From assembly GCA_934699095.1 (NCBI GenBank), contig CAKUVI010000003.1, positions 186,001 through 250,000 of the forward strand: DNA of 64,000 nucleotides. Reading direction: 5' to 3'. The translations under genes were made by a program, and so were the position numbers. The notes beneath the pieces are model-generated. The model made no database searches, had not been told where the DNA came from, and saw only the letters and a program-made list of their open reading frames with translations. Every line of letters begins with the position of its first letter. Position 1 is the stretch's first letter. This DNA comes from an uncultured Bacteroidales bacterium. GTDB lineage: Bacteria; Bacteroidota; Bacteroidia; Bacteroidales; WCHB1-69. Of this stretch, positions 54,923 to 63,145 are shown piece after piece.

Positions 54923-55288
54923 TTACAATTGTAAAACAGGGGGTGCACGCAACAGACAGACGCCCGTCTTGCCAAGGTAGGTAAAGGGGGCCTCTAATAC
55001 AAAAAAAATGTTTATTATGACACTTTCTACGGCATCTACATAGGTGTCTGGCAACAAAAACCGTTCCTGGTTACTGTTACAGATGGCACATGACGAGCAG
55101 TTGTCGGAGTCATCAAAATAAATGACAGTATGTGACAGTTTATGATGAGACATAGTCTGCCCATCTAACGGGCAGACTATGTCTTCTGCATTTTTCCAAT
55201 GATGATGGTGGCCTGCCTTAACTCCTAACGCAACAAGAAACAGCGTAAGAAGAAACAATGATGTTGTTTGTCGCAGGCGGTAATTCAT
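54923..55288 (-). CDS. Small membrane or exported His/Cys-rich protein next to a TonB receptor
   Basis: 121 residues: an N-terminal hydrophobic segment (signal or anchor, residues about 8-25), His27-30 (HHHH), Cys39, His48/49/53, then CSSCAIC (Cys64, 67, 70), a hydrophobic stretch (88-103) and a C-terminus ending RAPPVLQL. The His/Cys pattern plus the PP-rich tail resembles DUF2946-type proteins that sit beside metal TonB receptors in other phyla; this is a resemblance, not a proven match. It lies 20 nt after the third ompH and 87 nt before the receptor. A periplasmic metal carrier or sensor is the best guess. Confidence 0.65.
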   Translation of the reverse strand: MNYRLRQTTSLFLLTLFLVALGVKAGHHHHWKNAEDIVCPLDGQTMSHHKLSHTVIYFDDSDNCSSCAICNSNQERFLLPDTYVDAVESVIINIFFVLEAPFTYLGKTGVCLLRAPPVLQL

Positions 55289-55308
55289 TATTAGAATCCG
55301 ATATATGT

Positions 55309-55812
55309 CTATTTAATTCCGAGCTCTTTTTTTACGGCGGCAGTAATATCATCAGTGTCGGTATGGTAAGCACACATTGTTACATCAAACACATAGTTGT
55401 ATTTACCATTTTCGGCAACCACTTTGATAGCCTCCTTAAGTTTGTCTTGAAGAGGTCGTATCAACTCCATCTGTTTGTTTTGGATATCCATTTCGCTTGA
55501 GGACACAAAATCTTGAAGGCGTTCATAGAGTTTACGGAGTTCGTCTTCTTTTACTTTAAGTATTGCAGCTGAAGTTGTGGTAGTGGCTAATTTCTGATAG
55601 TCCTCCTGTTTTTTCTTAAGTTCGTCAGCCATCTGCTGGCCCACTGCTTCAAGTTCCTGTTGGTAATCAACGATCGCCTTTTGAATAGAGTCAACGCCGG
55701 GCATCTCCTTCATTATGGCGCCATAATCAACATGTGCGAACTTGGCTTTTTGAGCAAAGCCTGTGTGCACGAGGAACAGGGCTATAGCGCATATTAGAAT
55801 TACTCTTTTCAT
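55309..55812 (-). CDS. OmpH/Skp-like periplasmic chaperone (third copy)
   Basis: 167 residues: a signal peptide, then KFAHVDYGAIMKEMPG, a long helical (coiled-coil) middle rich in Lys/Glu/Gln, and KYNYVFDVTMCAYHTDTDDITAAVKKELGIK. This is the Skp tentacle architecture. Skp holds unfolded outer-membrane proteins for BamA. It is 10 nt after the second copy in a tandem of three. It has diverged at the C-terminal strand (CAYHTDTDD). Confidence 0.9.
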   Translation of the reverse strand: MKRVILICAIALFLVHTGFAQKAKFAHVDYGAIMKEMPGVDSIQKAIVDYQQELEAVGQQMADELKKKQEDYQKLATTTTSAAILKVKEDELRKLYERLQDFVSSSEMDIQNKQMELIRPLQDKLKEAIKVVAENGKYNYVFDVTMCAYHTDTDDITAAVKKELGIK

Positions 55813-55822
55813 CTTTCCGAAA

Positions 55823-56320
55823 TTACTTGATGCCTAATTCTTTTTTCACCATCGGAGTGATATCATCACTATTGGAGTAGTAAAGAAGTGTTGATGTATC
55901 GAAAACGTAGGTGTAGTTGTTTGCCTTGGCAACCTTGTCTATTGCATTATGGATAGCATCCTGGAAAGGTTTGGCAAGCTCATAGCGTTTGTTTTCGAGA
56001 TCTTCCTGTACTCCGGCTTGGAATTCCTGAATTCTTGCAGCCAGATCGTTGAGCTCTTTCTCACGCATTTGGCGCACTGTGGGCGACATGGTTCCAACTT
56101 CACGGTCGAACTTGTCTTTCTTGGTCTGGAATTCGGTAACCATATTGTCATATTCGGCCTGTAATTCCTGTTGGAAAGCCATAAGCTTAACCTGCATGGA
56201 GTCGATGCCTGGCATAACTTCCAATATTTCACCTGAGTTCACGTGACCATATTTTTGGGCATTGGCCACTTGCACTGAGCATATTGCGATTACCGCAATG
56301 ATCATTAAGAATCTTTTCAT
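55823..56320 (-). CDS. OmpH/Skp-like periplasmic chaperone (second copy)
   Basis: 165 residues: a signal peptide, KYGHVNSGEILEVMPGIDSM, a helical pair of arms, and NYTYVFDTSTLLYYSNSDDITPMVKKELGIK. Skp-like chaperone for outer-membrane proteins. It is most similar to the third copy: both end KKELGIK and share the MPGxDSxQ segment. It sits 24 nt after the first copy. Confidence 0.92.
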   Translation of the reverse strand: MKRFLMIIAVIAICSVQVANAQKYGHVNSGEILEVMPGIDSMQVKLMAFQQELQAEYDNMVTEFQTKKDKFDREVGTMSPTVRQMREKELNDLAARIQEFQAGVQEDLENKRYELAKPFQDAIHNAIDKVAKANNYTYVFDTSTLLYYSNSDDITPMVKKELGIK

Positions 56321-56344
56321 AACTCTTTTATCCGAATTTAATTA

Positions 56345-56878
56345 TTAATCATCTAAATTATTACTGCCTGATATGCCCATTTTTTGAAGGACTTCAGCAT
56401 TGATATCCCATTTCGGGTCGGCATAAATGATAGTGAGGTCGCCGGCTGTGTCGAAGACGAATGCAAAACCCTTCTCCTTAGCATAGTCATTCACAGCGTT
56501 GATAACACGGTCTTGGATAGGTTTCACCAACTCCTCGCGTTTTTTAAAGAGGTCGCCATCCTGACCGAAGCGCTTTTTCTGCAGATCTTTGGCGGCTTTT
56601 TCCTGTGCTATGATGGCCTCTTCGCGACTTCTTTTAATCTGTTCCGGCAAAGTTATCGACTCTACCTGATAGCGTTTGTACATGGAGTCGATCTTGGAGA
56701 ATTTGCCTTCGATTTCCTTCTGCCACTGCACTGCCACACGGTCTAACTCGGCTTGTGCCTCTTTGTATTCAGGTATCTGTGAAAGAATATATTCGGAATT
56801 GATATACGCATACTTCTGCGCAAAGCCGAACATCATCATCATTGAAAATAATACTGTGAAAAGAAGTTGTTTTTTCAT
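56345..56878 (-). CDS. OmpH/Skp-like periplasmic chaperone (first copy)
   Basis: 177 residues: a signal peptide, KYAYINSEYILSQIPEYKEAQAEL, a helical middle, and FAFVFDTAGDLTIIYADPKWDINAEVLQKMG. It is more distant from the other two copies and longer at its C-terminus. It is the copy next to bamA (53 nt away), as in other Bacteroidota. Confidence 0.93.
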   Translation of the reverse strand: MKKQLLFTVLFSMMMMFGFAQKYAYINSEYILSQIPEYKEAQAELDRVAVQWQKEIEGKFSKIDSMYKRYQVESITLPEQIKRSREEAIIAQEKAAKDLQKKRFGQDGDLFKKREELVKPIQDRVINAVNDYAKEKGFAFVFDTAGDLTIIYADPKWDINAEVLQKMGISGSNNLDD

Positions 56879-56931
56879 CTCTTTATATTTTATTTATGCG
56901 TTTCGTAAGACATTAATTCAGAGCAACAAGT

Positions 56932-59547
56932 TTAATCTATGGATTGGTTTATTGAGATGTGGAACTGGCTTCCCCAGTTTTTGGACGACATTCCCGGCAC
57001 AGGGTCGAAGCCGTAGCCCCAGTCGAAGCCGAGCAAACCGAACATAGGCAGGTAAACTCTTACGCCGACACCTGCAGACTTGTACATATCGAACGGGTTA
57101 TAGTCACGGATATTCAGCCATCCCTTGCCGGCCTCAGCGAAGGCGAGCAGATATACGGTGGCTGACGGATTCAAAGTTATCGGGTATCTCAGTTCTGCGG
57201 TGAACTTGTGATAAAAGGCAGCACCTACGCTGTTTCCGTTCACGTTTGGAGAAAGCACAGCGTCCTCATATCCGCGCATACCTATGATCTCACGGCCATC
57301 GTAAGTGAATGTTGACATACCATCGCCGCCAAGATAGAACCTGCCGAACGGAGAAACGCCTACCTCCTTGTTATAACTACCCATAAATCCGGATTTCAAC
57401 CTGACATTGAGAACCAGATTGTCGTAAATTCTCGTAAACCATGACACATTGAATTTCCACTTATGGAATTCGAGCAACTTGTATTTCTCCTGGTCTGTGG
57501 CCTGCGAATAGTCTTTGTGATTGAACAAAGAATACGGCGGTGTAAGCTGCATCGTGAACGAAATCTCAGAACCCTCACGCGGATAAATCGGAGCATTCAC
57601 AGAGTTTCTTGCAATCGTCAGTATATAGCTAATACTGTGGGCATAACCGGACTTCATGATGAAATACGGCCAATTATGGACGTTGTAATACTCATACGAC
57701 AAAGTGTGCGACATCTGGAAATAATCGTCAGGCCACTTGAGTTTGCTTGCCAAAGACAAAGAAGCACCCGCCAACTGGCTGCACTGATAAGACTCATGCT
57801 TCTTGGCGTAACCGTTGGTCTGCTTTTGATAGTAAAGTCCGAATGTGAGTGCATTTGGTTTCTTTCCGCCTAACCAAGGCTCAGTGAATGAGAAGTTATA
57901 GTATTGGTACCACTTCGAGCTTACAGAAACGTTCAGTGATATACGCTGTCCATCACCACCCGGAATTGGCGTCCAGGCATCTTTCTTGAACAATTTCTTA
58001 GTTGAGAAATTGTTGAAGGTGATGCCGGCCGAGATGACAAAGCCCGTAGCACCATAGCCAGCCGACAAAGACAATTGGTCGGAGGTGGTCTCTTCGACAA
58101 CATAGTTGATGTCAACGGTGCCGTCGGTCTCGTTAGGCTTCGGCTGCACGTCCATCTTCTCCTGGTTGAAATAGCCCATCGACATGAGCACTTGCTGCGA
58201 ACGTATGATATCAGCACGGTTGAACAGTTGTCCAGGAATGGTGGTGAGCTCCCTCAGAATCACATTGTCATTGGTCTTGGTGTTGCCAATAACCCTGATT
58301 GTGTTGTATTTTGCCTGCTTTCCTTCCCTGATTCTGACCTCTATGTCTATTGAGTCGTTTTCTATGCCAACTTCAACTGGATTTGCGCTGAAGAAGAGGT
58401 AGCCGTTGTTCATGTACAACGAAGCAATGTCTTCACCATCCTCTTTCATAGTGAGATTTTTGGTCAGCAACGACTGATTATAGACATCACCTTTATTGAT
58501 GCCCAACAGCTGTTGCAACAACTCGGTAGGATATTTTGTATTACCAACGAAAGAAATATTCCTGAAATAGTATCTGTCACCCTCATTCACATCAATATCG
58601 ATGTACATATTGTTCTTTTTCAGGTAATAAGTGTCTTTCACTATTACCGCATCGCGATAGCCAAGCTCGTTATACTTGTTGATGAGGTTCACCTTATCCT
58701 TCTCGTAGCTCTCTTTGATGAATTTTGAAGGTTTGAAGATTCTAAGCTTTACACGGTCGGCAAAATACTCGTCCAAGTGATCTTTTATGTCCTTCGACTG
58801 ATAGTAGCCTTTGTGTTTCAGTGCGTATTTGATAGCTGTGTCAGCCTTATACATAGGCATGAAACGGAAACGTTCTTTGGTCTCTTTCATGGAGCGCAGC
58901 AAAACGGCGTCTGTAACCTCTGTATTTCCGTTGATATTGATTTTGTCGATCTTGACTTTTTTCGACTTTTTGATATCGAAGAGAAGAGTGACGGCATTTT
59001 TGACCTTTTCGTCAGGCAGTTCCTGAATATCTATGTCACAGCTGTAGAAACCTTTGTCTATGAAGTATTTGCGAATAATATTCTTGCAAGTTATCTTCAT
59101 ATTGTCGTTCACAATATTACCTTGTGAGATGCTGAGTTTCTCGCGGAGTTCGTTTTCCTCGCTCTTGGTGGTGCCTTTGAAGCCGAAAGCGCTGAGGCGT
59201 GCGCGGTCCTCAAGACGGACATCAAGGAAGATCAGATTGCCCTGAATTCTGGTGGCAGAAATCTCAACATCTTCATAAAGACCTGTATTCCAAAGGTTTT
59301 TAACAGACTTGGAGATTGCCTCGCCAGGTACTTCAATAATATCGCCGACATGGAAAGAGAGCAAGCGCGACTCCAACGGAGCGGTTCCGGAGGAGGTGAT
59401 TCCGCCCACCTCGTACTTTTTTGGAGATGAGTAGTCAATCTTGACGATTGTGTCGGAAGCAGTACCGCCCACAATGATTTGCGAGCGCACCTCAAGTGCC
59501 AATGAACACAGGATCATCAATATTGCTATATATCTAACTATTCTCAT
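56932..59547 (-). CDS. bamA: Outer membrane protein assembly factor BamA
   Basis: 871 residues: a signal peptide, five POTRA domains (residues about 30-450), and a 16-strand barrel of the Omp85 family (SVSSKWYQYYNFSFTEPWLGG, FDWGYGFDPVPG). It inserts beta-barrel proteins. The C-terminus reads HISINQSID, so it does not end in the aromatic residue typical of outer-membrane barrels. It has its own -7 element at 59561-59568 and lies 30 nt after uppS. Confidence 0.96.
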   Translation of the reverse strand: MRIVRYIAILMILCSLALEVRSQIIVGGTASDTIVKIDYSSPKKYEVGGITSSGTAPLESRLLSFHVGDIIEVPGEAISKSVKNLWNTGLYEDVEISATRIQGNLIFLDVRLEDRARLSAFGFKGTTKSEENELREKLSISQGNIVNDNMKITCKNIIRKYFIDKGFYSCDIDIQELPDEKVKNAVTLLFDIKKSKKVKIDKININGNTEVTDAVLLRSMKETKERFRFMPMYKADTAIKYALKHKGYYQSKDIKDHLDEYFADRVKLRIFKPSKFIKESYEKDKVNLINKYNELGYRDAVIVKDTYYLKKNNMYIDIDVNEGDRYYFRNISFVGNTKYPTELLQQLLGINKGDVYNQSLLTKNLTMKEDGEDIASLYMNNGYLFFSANPVEVGIENDSIDIEVRIREGKQAKYNTIRVIGNTKTNDNVILRELTTIPGQLFNRADIIRSQQVLMSMGYFNQEKMDVQPKPNETDGTVDINYVVEETTSDQLSLSAGYGATGFVISAGITFNNFSTKKLFKKDAWTPIPGGDGQRISLNVSVSSKWYQYYNFSFTEPWLGGKKPNALTFGLYYQKQTNGYAKKHESYQCSQLAGASLSLASKLKWPDDYFQMSHTLSYEYYNVHNWPYFIMKSGYAHSISYILTIARNSVNAPIYPREGSEISFTMQLTPPYSLFNHKDYSQATDQEKYKLLEFHKWKFNVSWFTRIYDNLVLNVRLKSGFMGSYNKEVGVSPFGRFYLGGDGMSTFTYDGREIIGMRGYEDAVLSPNVNGNSVGAAFYHKFTAELRYPITLNPSATVYLLAFAEAGKGWLNIRDYNPFDMYKSAGVGVRVYLPMFGLLGFDWGYGFDPVPGMSSKNWGSQFHISINQSID

Positions 59548-59560
59548 TTTAAAAAGTCGG

Positions 59561-59568
59561 CAAAGATA
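59561..59568 (-). promoter_or_regulatory. -7 element of bamA
   Basis: TATCTTTG on the minus strand in the 30-bp gap between uppS and bamA, 13 nt before the bamA ATG. It would give bamA and the ompH genes expression separate from uppS. Confidence 0.5.
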
Positions 59569-59577
59569 GTGTTTTTT

Positions 59578-60300
59578 TTAATGTGTTCGGACCTGTTCGC
59601 CTGTTTTTCCGAACCGGCGTTCACGCTTTGTAAACTGTTCAATTATCTCATGAAGATGTTCTTTTCTGAAGTCTGGCCACATGACTGGAGAGAAATAGAG
59701 TTCGGCGTAAGCGATCTGCCACAGCAGGAAGTTGCTGATTCTCACATCCCCTCCTGTTCGGATCATGAGATCCACGTCAGGAATTTGGGGATTGTAAAGG
59801 TGAGAAGAGACAGTGGATTCGCTGATATCATCGGAACTCATTTCTCCGCTCTTGACCTTTTCGGAAATTTTTTTGACAGCGTCAACTATTTCTGAGCGTC
59901 CACTGTAACTGATAGCCAGGACAAGAGTGAGTCTTGAGTTTTCTGCCGTCTGTTCAACAGCTTTGTGAAGCGATTCCTGGCAATCTTTCGGGAGCATTTC
60001 AACTCTGCCAGAGGTCATCAGACGGATGTTGTTTTTCATCAGCATCGGCACTTCGTTAGCAATGGCAGAGGTGAGCAGTCGCATCAGAGTGTCAATCTCT
60101 TCTTTCGGACGGTTCCAATTTTCTGTGGAGAAAGTGTAGAGTGTGAGGTACGGAACGCGGGCTTCGCATGCGCCTTCGACAACGCTTCTTACCGCCTCCA
60201 CGCCGTGTTTGTGACCATACGCACGCTCCTTGCCCTGCTGCTGGGCCCATCTTCCATTACCATCCATGATGATGGCTATGTGGTTCAGTGTTCTCTCCAT
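59578..60300 (-). CDS. uppS: Isoprenyl transferase (undecaprenyl diphosphate synthase)
   Basis: 240 residues. MDGNGRWA (Asp13) and HKHGVEAVR bind substrate; SDDI and RTGGDVRISNFLLWQ are family motifs. It makes C55 undecaprenyl diphosphate for peptidoglycan and O-antigen carriers. It starts 9 nt after the DUF6089 stop and lies before bamA, the usual Bacteroidota order. Confidence 0.97.
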   Translation of the reverse strand: MERTLNHIAIIMDGNGRWAQQQGKERAYGHKHGVEAVRSVVEGACEARVPYLTLYTFSTENWNRPKEEIDTLMRLLTSAIANEVPMLMKNNIRLMTSGRVEMLPKDCQESLHKAVEQTAENSRLTLVLAISYSGRSEIVDAVKKISEKVKSGEMSSDDISESTVSSHLYNPQIPDVDLMIRTGGDVRISNFLLWQIAYAELYFSPVMWPDFRKEHLHEIIEQFTKRERRFGKTGEQVRTH

Positions 60301-60309
60301 AAACGACGG

Positions 60310-61173
60310 CTATCTTCTTTTTCTGGGTTTCTTAATATCGCAAGTTGAATTCACGTTTCCGAATTTGACAGTAAAGGTGACGCCTGCGAAGGAATAAATG
60401 TCGTGTGTGGTGGGGTTTCCACGCTGCTCATCAGCCTGGTGCAACGGCAGGTTCATGCCATTGCCATCAACAAGCTCAGGTGTTCTGTCGGCCATGTCAG
60501 CGACTATATCACCACGCTGCTCGCGAAGAAGGTCGTTGTCGTAATATCTGCCGCCAACATCATCAAGATAATCGGTGAAGGTGTACCTGAATCCCCACTC
60601 AGCACCAATGCAGAAATACCTGCCAATGTTAAAACGAAGCCCGATACCAAAAGGTATTGCGAAGTGCGTGAGTGAATACTTTTTCGGCATACCTTCCAAA
60701 CCCTGGCCTTCAGTTCCCAAACTTTGCAGTTCATATACTGTACCGTCAGTATAGGCTGCCTTGGGATCAAAGGAGAAGATGGTGGCACCAGCATAGATAT
60801 ATGGTGCAAAGTGGTTCTTGCCCGTGGAATTGTAGAGTTTGAGGAAATTAAGCTCGGCGGTTATGGAAAATTCGGTGATAGGAGCCCAAAAGCTGAGATT
60901 TCTTTCGTAGCCGCCGTTCGTGACTTGGTCGCTGCCCGCAACCTTTCCGAAAAGGAAATCTCCCTTCAGTGCCCATCGCGGTGACAGGTTATAGCGATAA
61001 ACTATGCCGCCGGCTAACTGCGGCTGCGCAAACAACCGGGAAGGATTAAGCTCTCCGAGATAGAAAGTGGTTCCCACACACGCCCCTATCTCTGAATTCT
61101 GGGCAACAATCCTGTCAGGCAACAGCATTGTCAAAACCAATGCCACGGCTATAAATAGATGATTCTTTTTCAT
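60310..61173 (-). CDS. Outer membrane beta-barrel protein, DUF6089-like
   Basis: 287 residues with a signal peptide and repeated amphipathic strands (GACVGTTFYLGELNPSRLF, GGIVYRYNLSPRWALKGDF, PFGIGLRFNIGRYFCIGAEWGFRYTFTDYLDDV). The sequence and position next to uppS-bamA fit the DUF6089 family. It should be an eight- to ten-strand barrel; the function is unknown. A -7 element lies at 61196-61203. Confidence 0.85.
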   Translation of the reverse strand: MKKNHLFIAVALVLTMLLPDRIVAQNSEIGACVGTTFYLGELNPSRLFAQPQLAGGIVYRYNLSPRWALKGDFLFGKVAGSDQVTNGGYERNLSFWAPITEFSITAELNFLKLYNSTGKNHFAPYIYAGATIFSFDPKAAYTDGTVYELQSLGTEGQGLEGMPKKYSLTHFAIPFGIGLRFNIGRYFCIGAEWGFRYTFTDYLDDVGGRYYDNDLLREQRGDIVADMADRTPELVDGNGMNLPLHQADEQRGNPTTHDIYSFAGVTFTVKFGNVNSTCDIKKPRKRR

Positions 61174-61195
61174 TCGTTTCTGCTTTTACAAACCG

Positions 61196-61203
61196 CAAAA
61201 ATA
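61196..61203 (-). promoter_or_regulatory. -7 element of the DUF6089-uppS genes
   Basis: TATTTTTG on the minus strand, 22 nt upstream of the DUF6089 ATG. Confidence 0.5.
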
Positions 61204-61238
61204 CAAAATTCTACTCAAACAAGTTGTATTTAATTTCT

Positions 61239-61718
61239 TTATTTCACAATCGTGACAACGGCAATGGCGGCTATGCCTTCGCCACTGCCCGTGAAACCCA
61301 TCTTTTCGTTAGTCTTGGCTTTCACTGAGACCCTGTCGGCAGTGACGCCCAGAAGAGTGGCCAAACTACCGGTTATCTGCTCGTTGAAAGCTTTTAGTTT
61401 TGGCAACTCCAGAACCAATGTGCAGTCAAGATTGTTCACATTCCATCCCTTTTCGTGGATTTCATTCACTACCATTGACAGCATGACTGCACTATCGGCA
61501 TTTTTCCACTTGTTGTCGGTGTCGGGAAACAATGTGCCAATATCCTTCATACCGGCCGCACCCAACACGGCGTCACAGACGGCATGTATAAGCACGTCAC
61601 CATCAGAATGAGCATCCAAACCGAGATGATAAGGTACAGTAATGCCCCCGAGAACCAAAGGTCGGCCGGGGGCAAATCTGTGTGAATCGTATCCTATTCC
61701 TACTCGCAAATCATTCAT
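61239..61718 (-). CDS. ispF: 2-C-methyl-D-erythritol 2,4-cyclodiphosphate synthase
   Basis: 159 residues, standard length. Metal ligands Asp11 and His13 (GYDSHRF), GLDAHSDGDVLIHAVCDA, and a C-terminal GFTGSGEGIAAIA. It is a step of the MEP isoprenoid pathway and supplies precursors for UppS. It starts one base after the porV stop, so the two are translationally coupled. Confidence 0.97.
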   Translation of the reverse strand: MNDLRVGIGYDSHRFAPGRPLVLGGITVPYHLGLDAHSDGDVLIHAVCDAVLGAAGMKDIGTLFPDTDNKWKNADSAVMLSMVVNEIHEKGWNVNNLDCTLVLELPKLKAFNEQITGSLATLLGVTADRVSVKAKTNEKMGFTGSGEGIAAIAVVTIVK

Positions 61719-61719
61719 A

Positions 61720-62967
61720 CTATCTGTATCTTCCCTGCTGCTTTATCTCATTTTTATTCGTGGAGACAAAATCAAGATTCAACGTGAAGCGCAATGTGTT
61801 TGCAAGCGGATGCTGTTGCTTTGTTGCTATAAGATAGGAAATATCAATGCCGAATACTGTGTACTTTATTCCGGCACCGACTGATATAAACTGGCGATTT
61901 CCTTTGTATTGGCTTTCATGAAAATATCCCATTCTTACAAAGAAAAGATCGCGGTAGCTGTATTCAGCACCAAGAGCCCAAATAATCTCACGCATCTCCT
62001 CCTTAAAGCCACCAGGAGCGTCGTAAAATGACTGAATCATACCTTGTGGAACTGAAACGTCAGGATTTTTACCGTATTCTATGATAGGATTTCCAGCCTC
62101 ATCGTAAACTATTCCACCATTGATTGAATCAATGAGGTATTTGGGATTTGTAGGAACCAACAATTTATTGATTTCACCATTGAGTGTCAATTTGTTATAA
62201 CCGTCGAAATCCATCTCGTAACCGATACCGAGCTTCAAATTCGTCGGAAGGAAGTCGCGGCGCAATGTCCCTGATGAATATGACATCTTGTTACCCATGT
62301 TTGAGATTGTCAAACCGGCACGCAAAGTCGAGTTGTTGAAGGCTTTTACATCGAAATCCTGCTCGTAAAACAATGAGAGGTCGGCAGCACCTGCCAAGCC
62401 GGCTTTCGTCTCCTCACCGCCGACTATCTGCCCCGCTGTAAGGTTTGAGTAGATGAAACGCGGAGTGATTGCGATTGACAACTGGTCGATCAACTTACGT
62501 GAATATGTGAAGTCTATCGCAAATTCATTAGGATTCTGACTGCTGATGAAAGCGCCTCCCTCGTCCATGAAATCAATGTTACCCAAAGAGAAGTAACGCA
62601 ATGAAGCCGCAATTGCATCCATGTCTGTTATCTTCCAATAACCTGTGAGATATGCAAGGTTGATATCATTGATCAAATGCTTGATCCATGGGCTGTATGA
62701 CATGCTGAAACCGAACTTGTTGTCGTTGAAGACATACTTTGCGGGATTGTAACTCTGTGAGTTACCGTCAGCTGACGTGGCACATCCAATGTCACCCATG
62801 GCACCGGCACGTGAATCAGGAGCGATTGTGACGAACGGAACCGCCGTGGTGATACAGTTCAAATCCTGACCCAAATATGTGTGTCCATTACCCGACTGAG
62901 CGTTGACTTGAGTTGTTAATAAGAGTGTTAAGACAATTAACGGAAAAGCAATTTTGATCTTTCTCAT
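61720..62967 (-). CDS. porV: Type IX secretion outer membrane protein PorV
   Basis: 415 residues with a signal peptide. NCITTAVPFVTIAPDSRAGAMG and the pattern of FadL-like barrel strands are typical of PorV (LptO). PorV binds T9SS substrates and brings them to the PorU sortase. porU lies directly upstream, 178 nt away, and ispF directly downstream. Supports T9SS activity for the sorting domains found at 33742-36783 and 43481-45145. Confidence 0.93.
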   Translation of the reverse strand: MRKIKIAFPLIVLTLLLTTQVNAQSGNGHTYLGQDLNCITTAVPFVTIAPDSRAGAMGDIGCATSADGNSQSYNPAKYVFNDNKFGFSMSYSPWIKHLINDINLAYLTGYWKITDMDAIAASLRYFSLGNIDFMDEGGAFISSQNPNEFAIDFTYSRKLIDQLSIAITPRFIYSNLTAGQIVGGEETKAGLAGAADLSLFYEQDFDVKAFNNSTLRAGLTISNMGNKMSYSSGTLRRDFLPTNLKLGIGYEMDFDGYNKLTLNGEINKLLVPTNPKYLIDSINGGIVYDEAGNPIIEYGKNPDVSVPQGMIQSFYDAPGGFKEEMREIIWALGAEYSYRDLFFVRMGYFHESQYKGNRQFISVGAGIKYTVFGIDISYLIATKQQHPLANTLRFTLNLDFVSTNKNEIKQQGRYR

Positions 62968-63145
62968 GTTTTGTTTTTACTGTTTATTATTTTTTATTAT
63001 TTCCTTTTAAAATTAAAAATCTAAGCGTTAACGTACTTTTTTGAACTTTATTATATTTTCCGAGAAAAAAATCGTCAAACATTTCAATGTTGTCCTTAAA
63101 TTATTTATTATCAGTGTTTTACATAATAGAACAACAAATAATAGA
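62968..63145. other. Gap between porU and porV
   Basis: 178 bases. It contains a small palindrome CGTTAACG (63027-63034) and AT-rich DNA. No clear TAnnTTTG element is seen for porV, so it may be read from porU. Confidence 0.35.
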
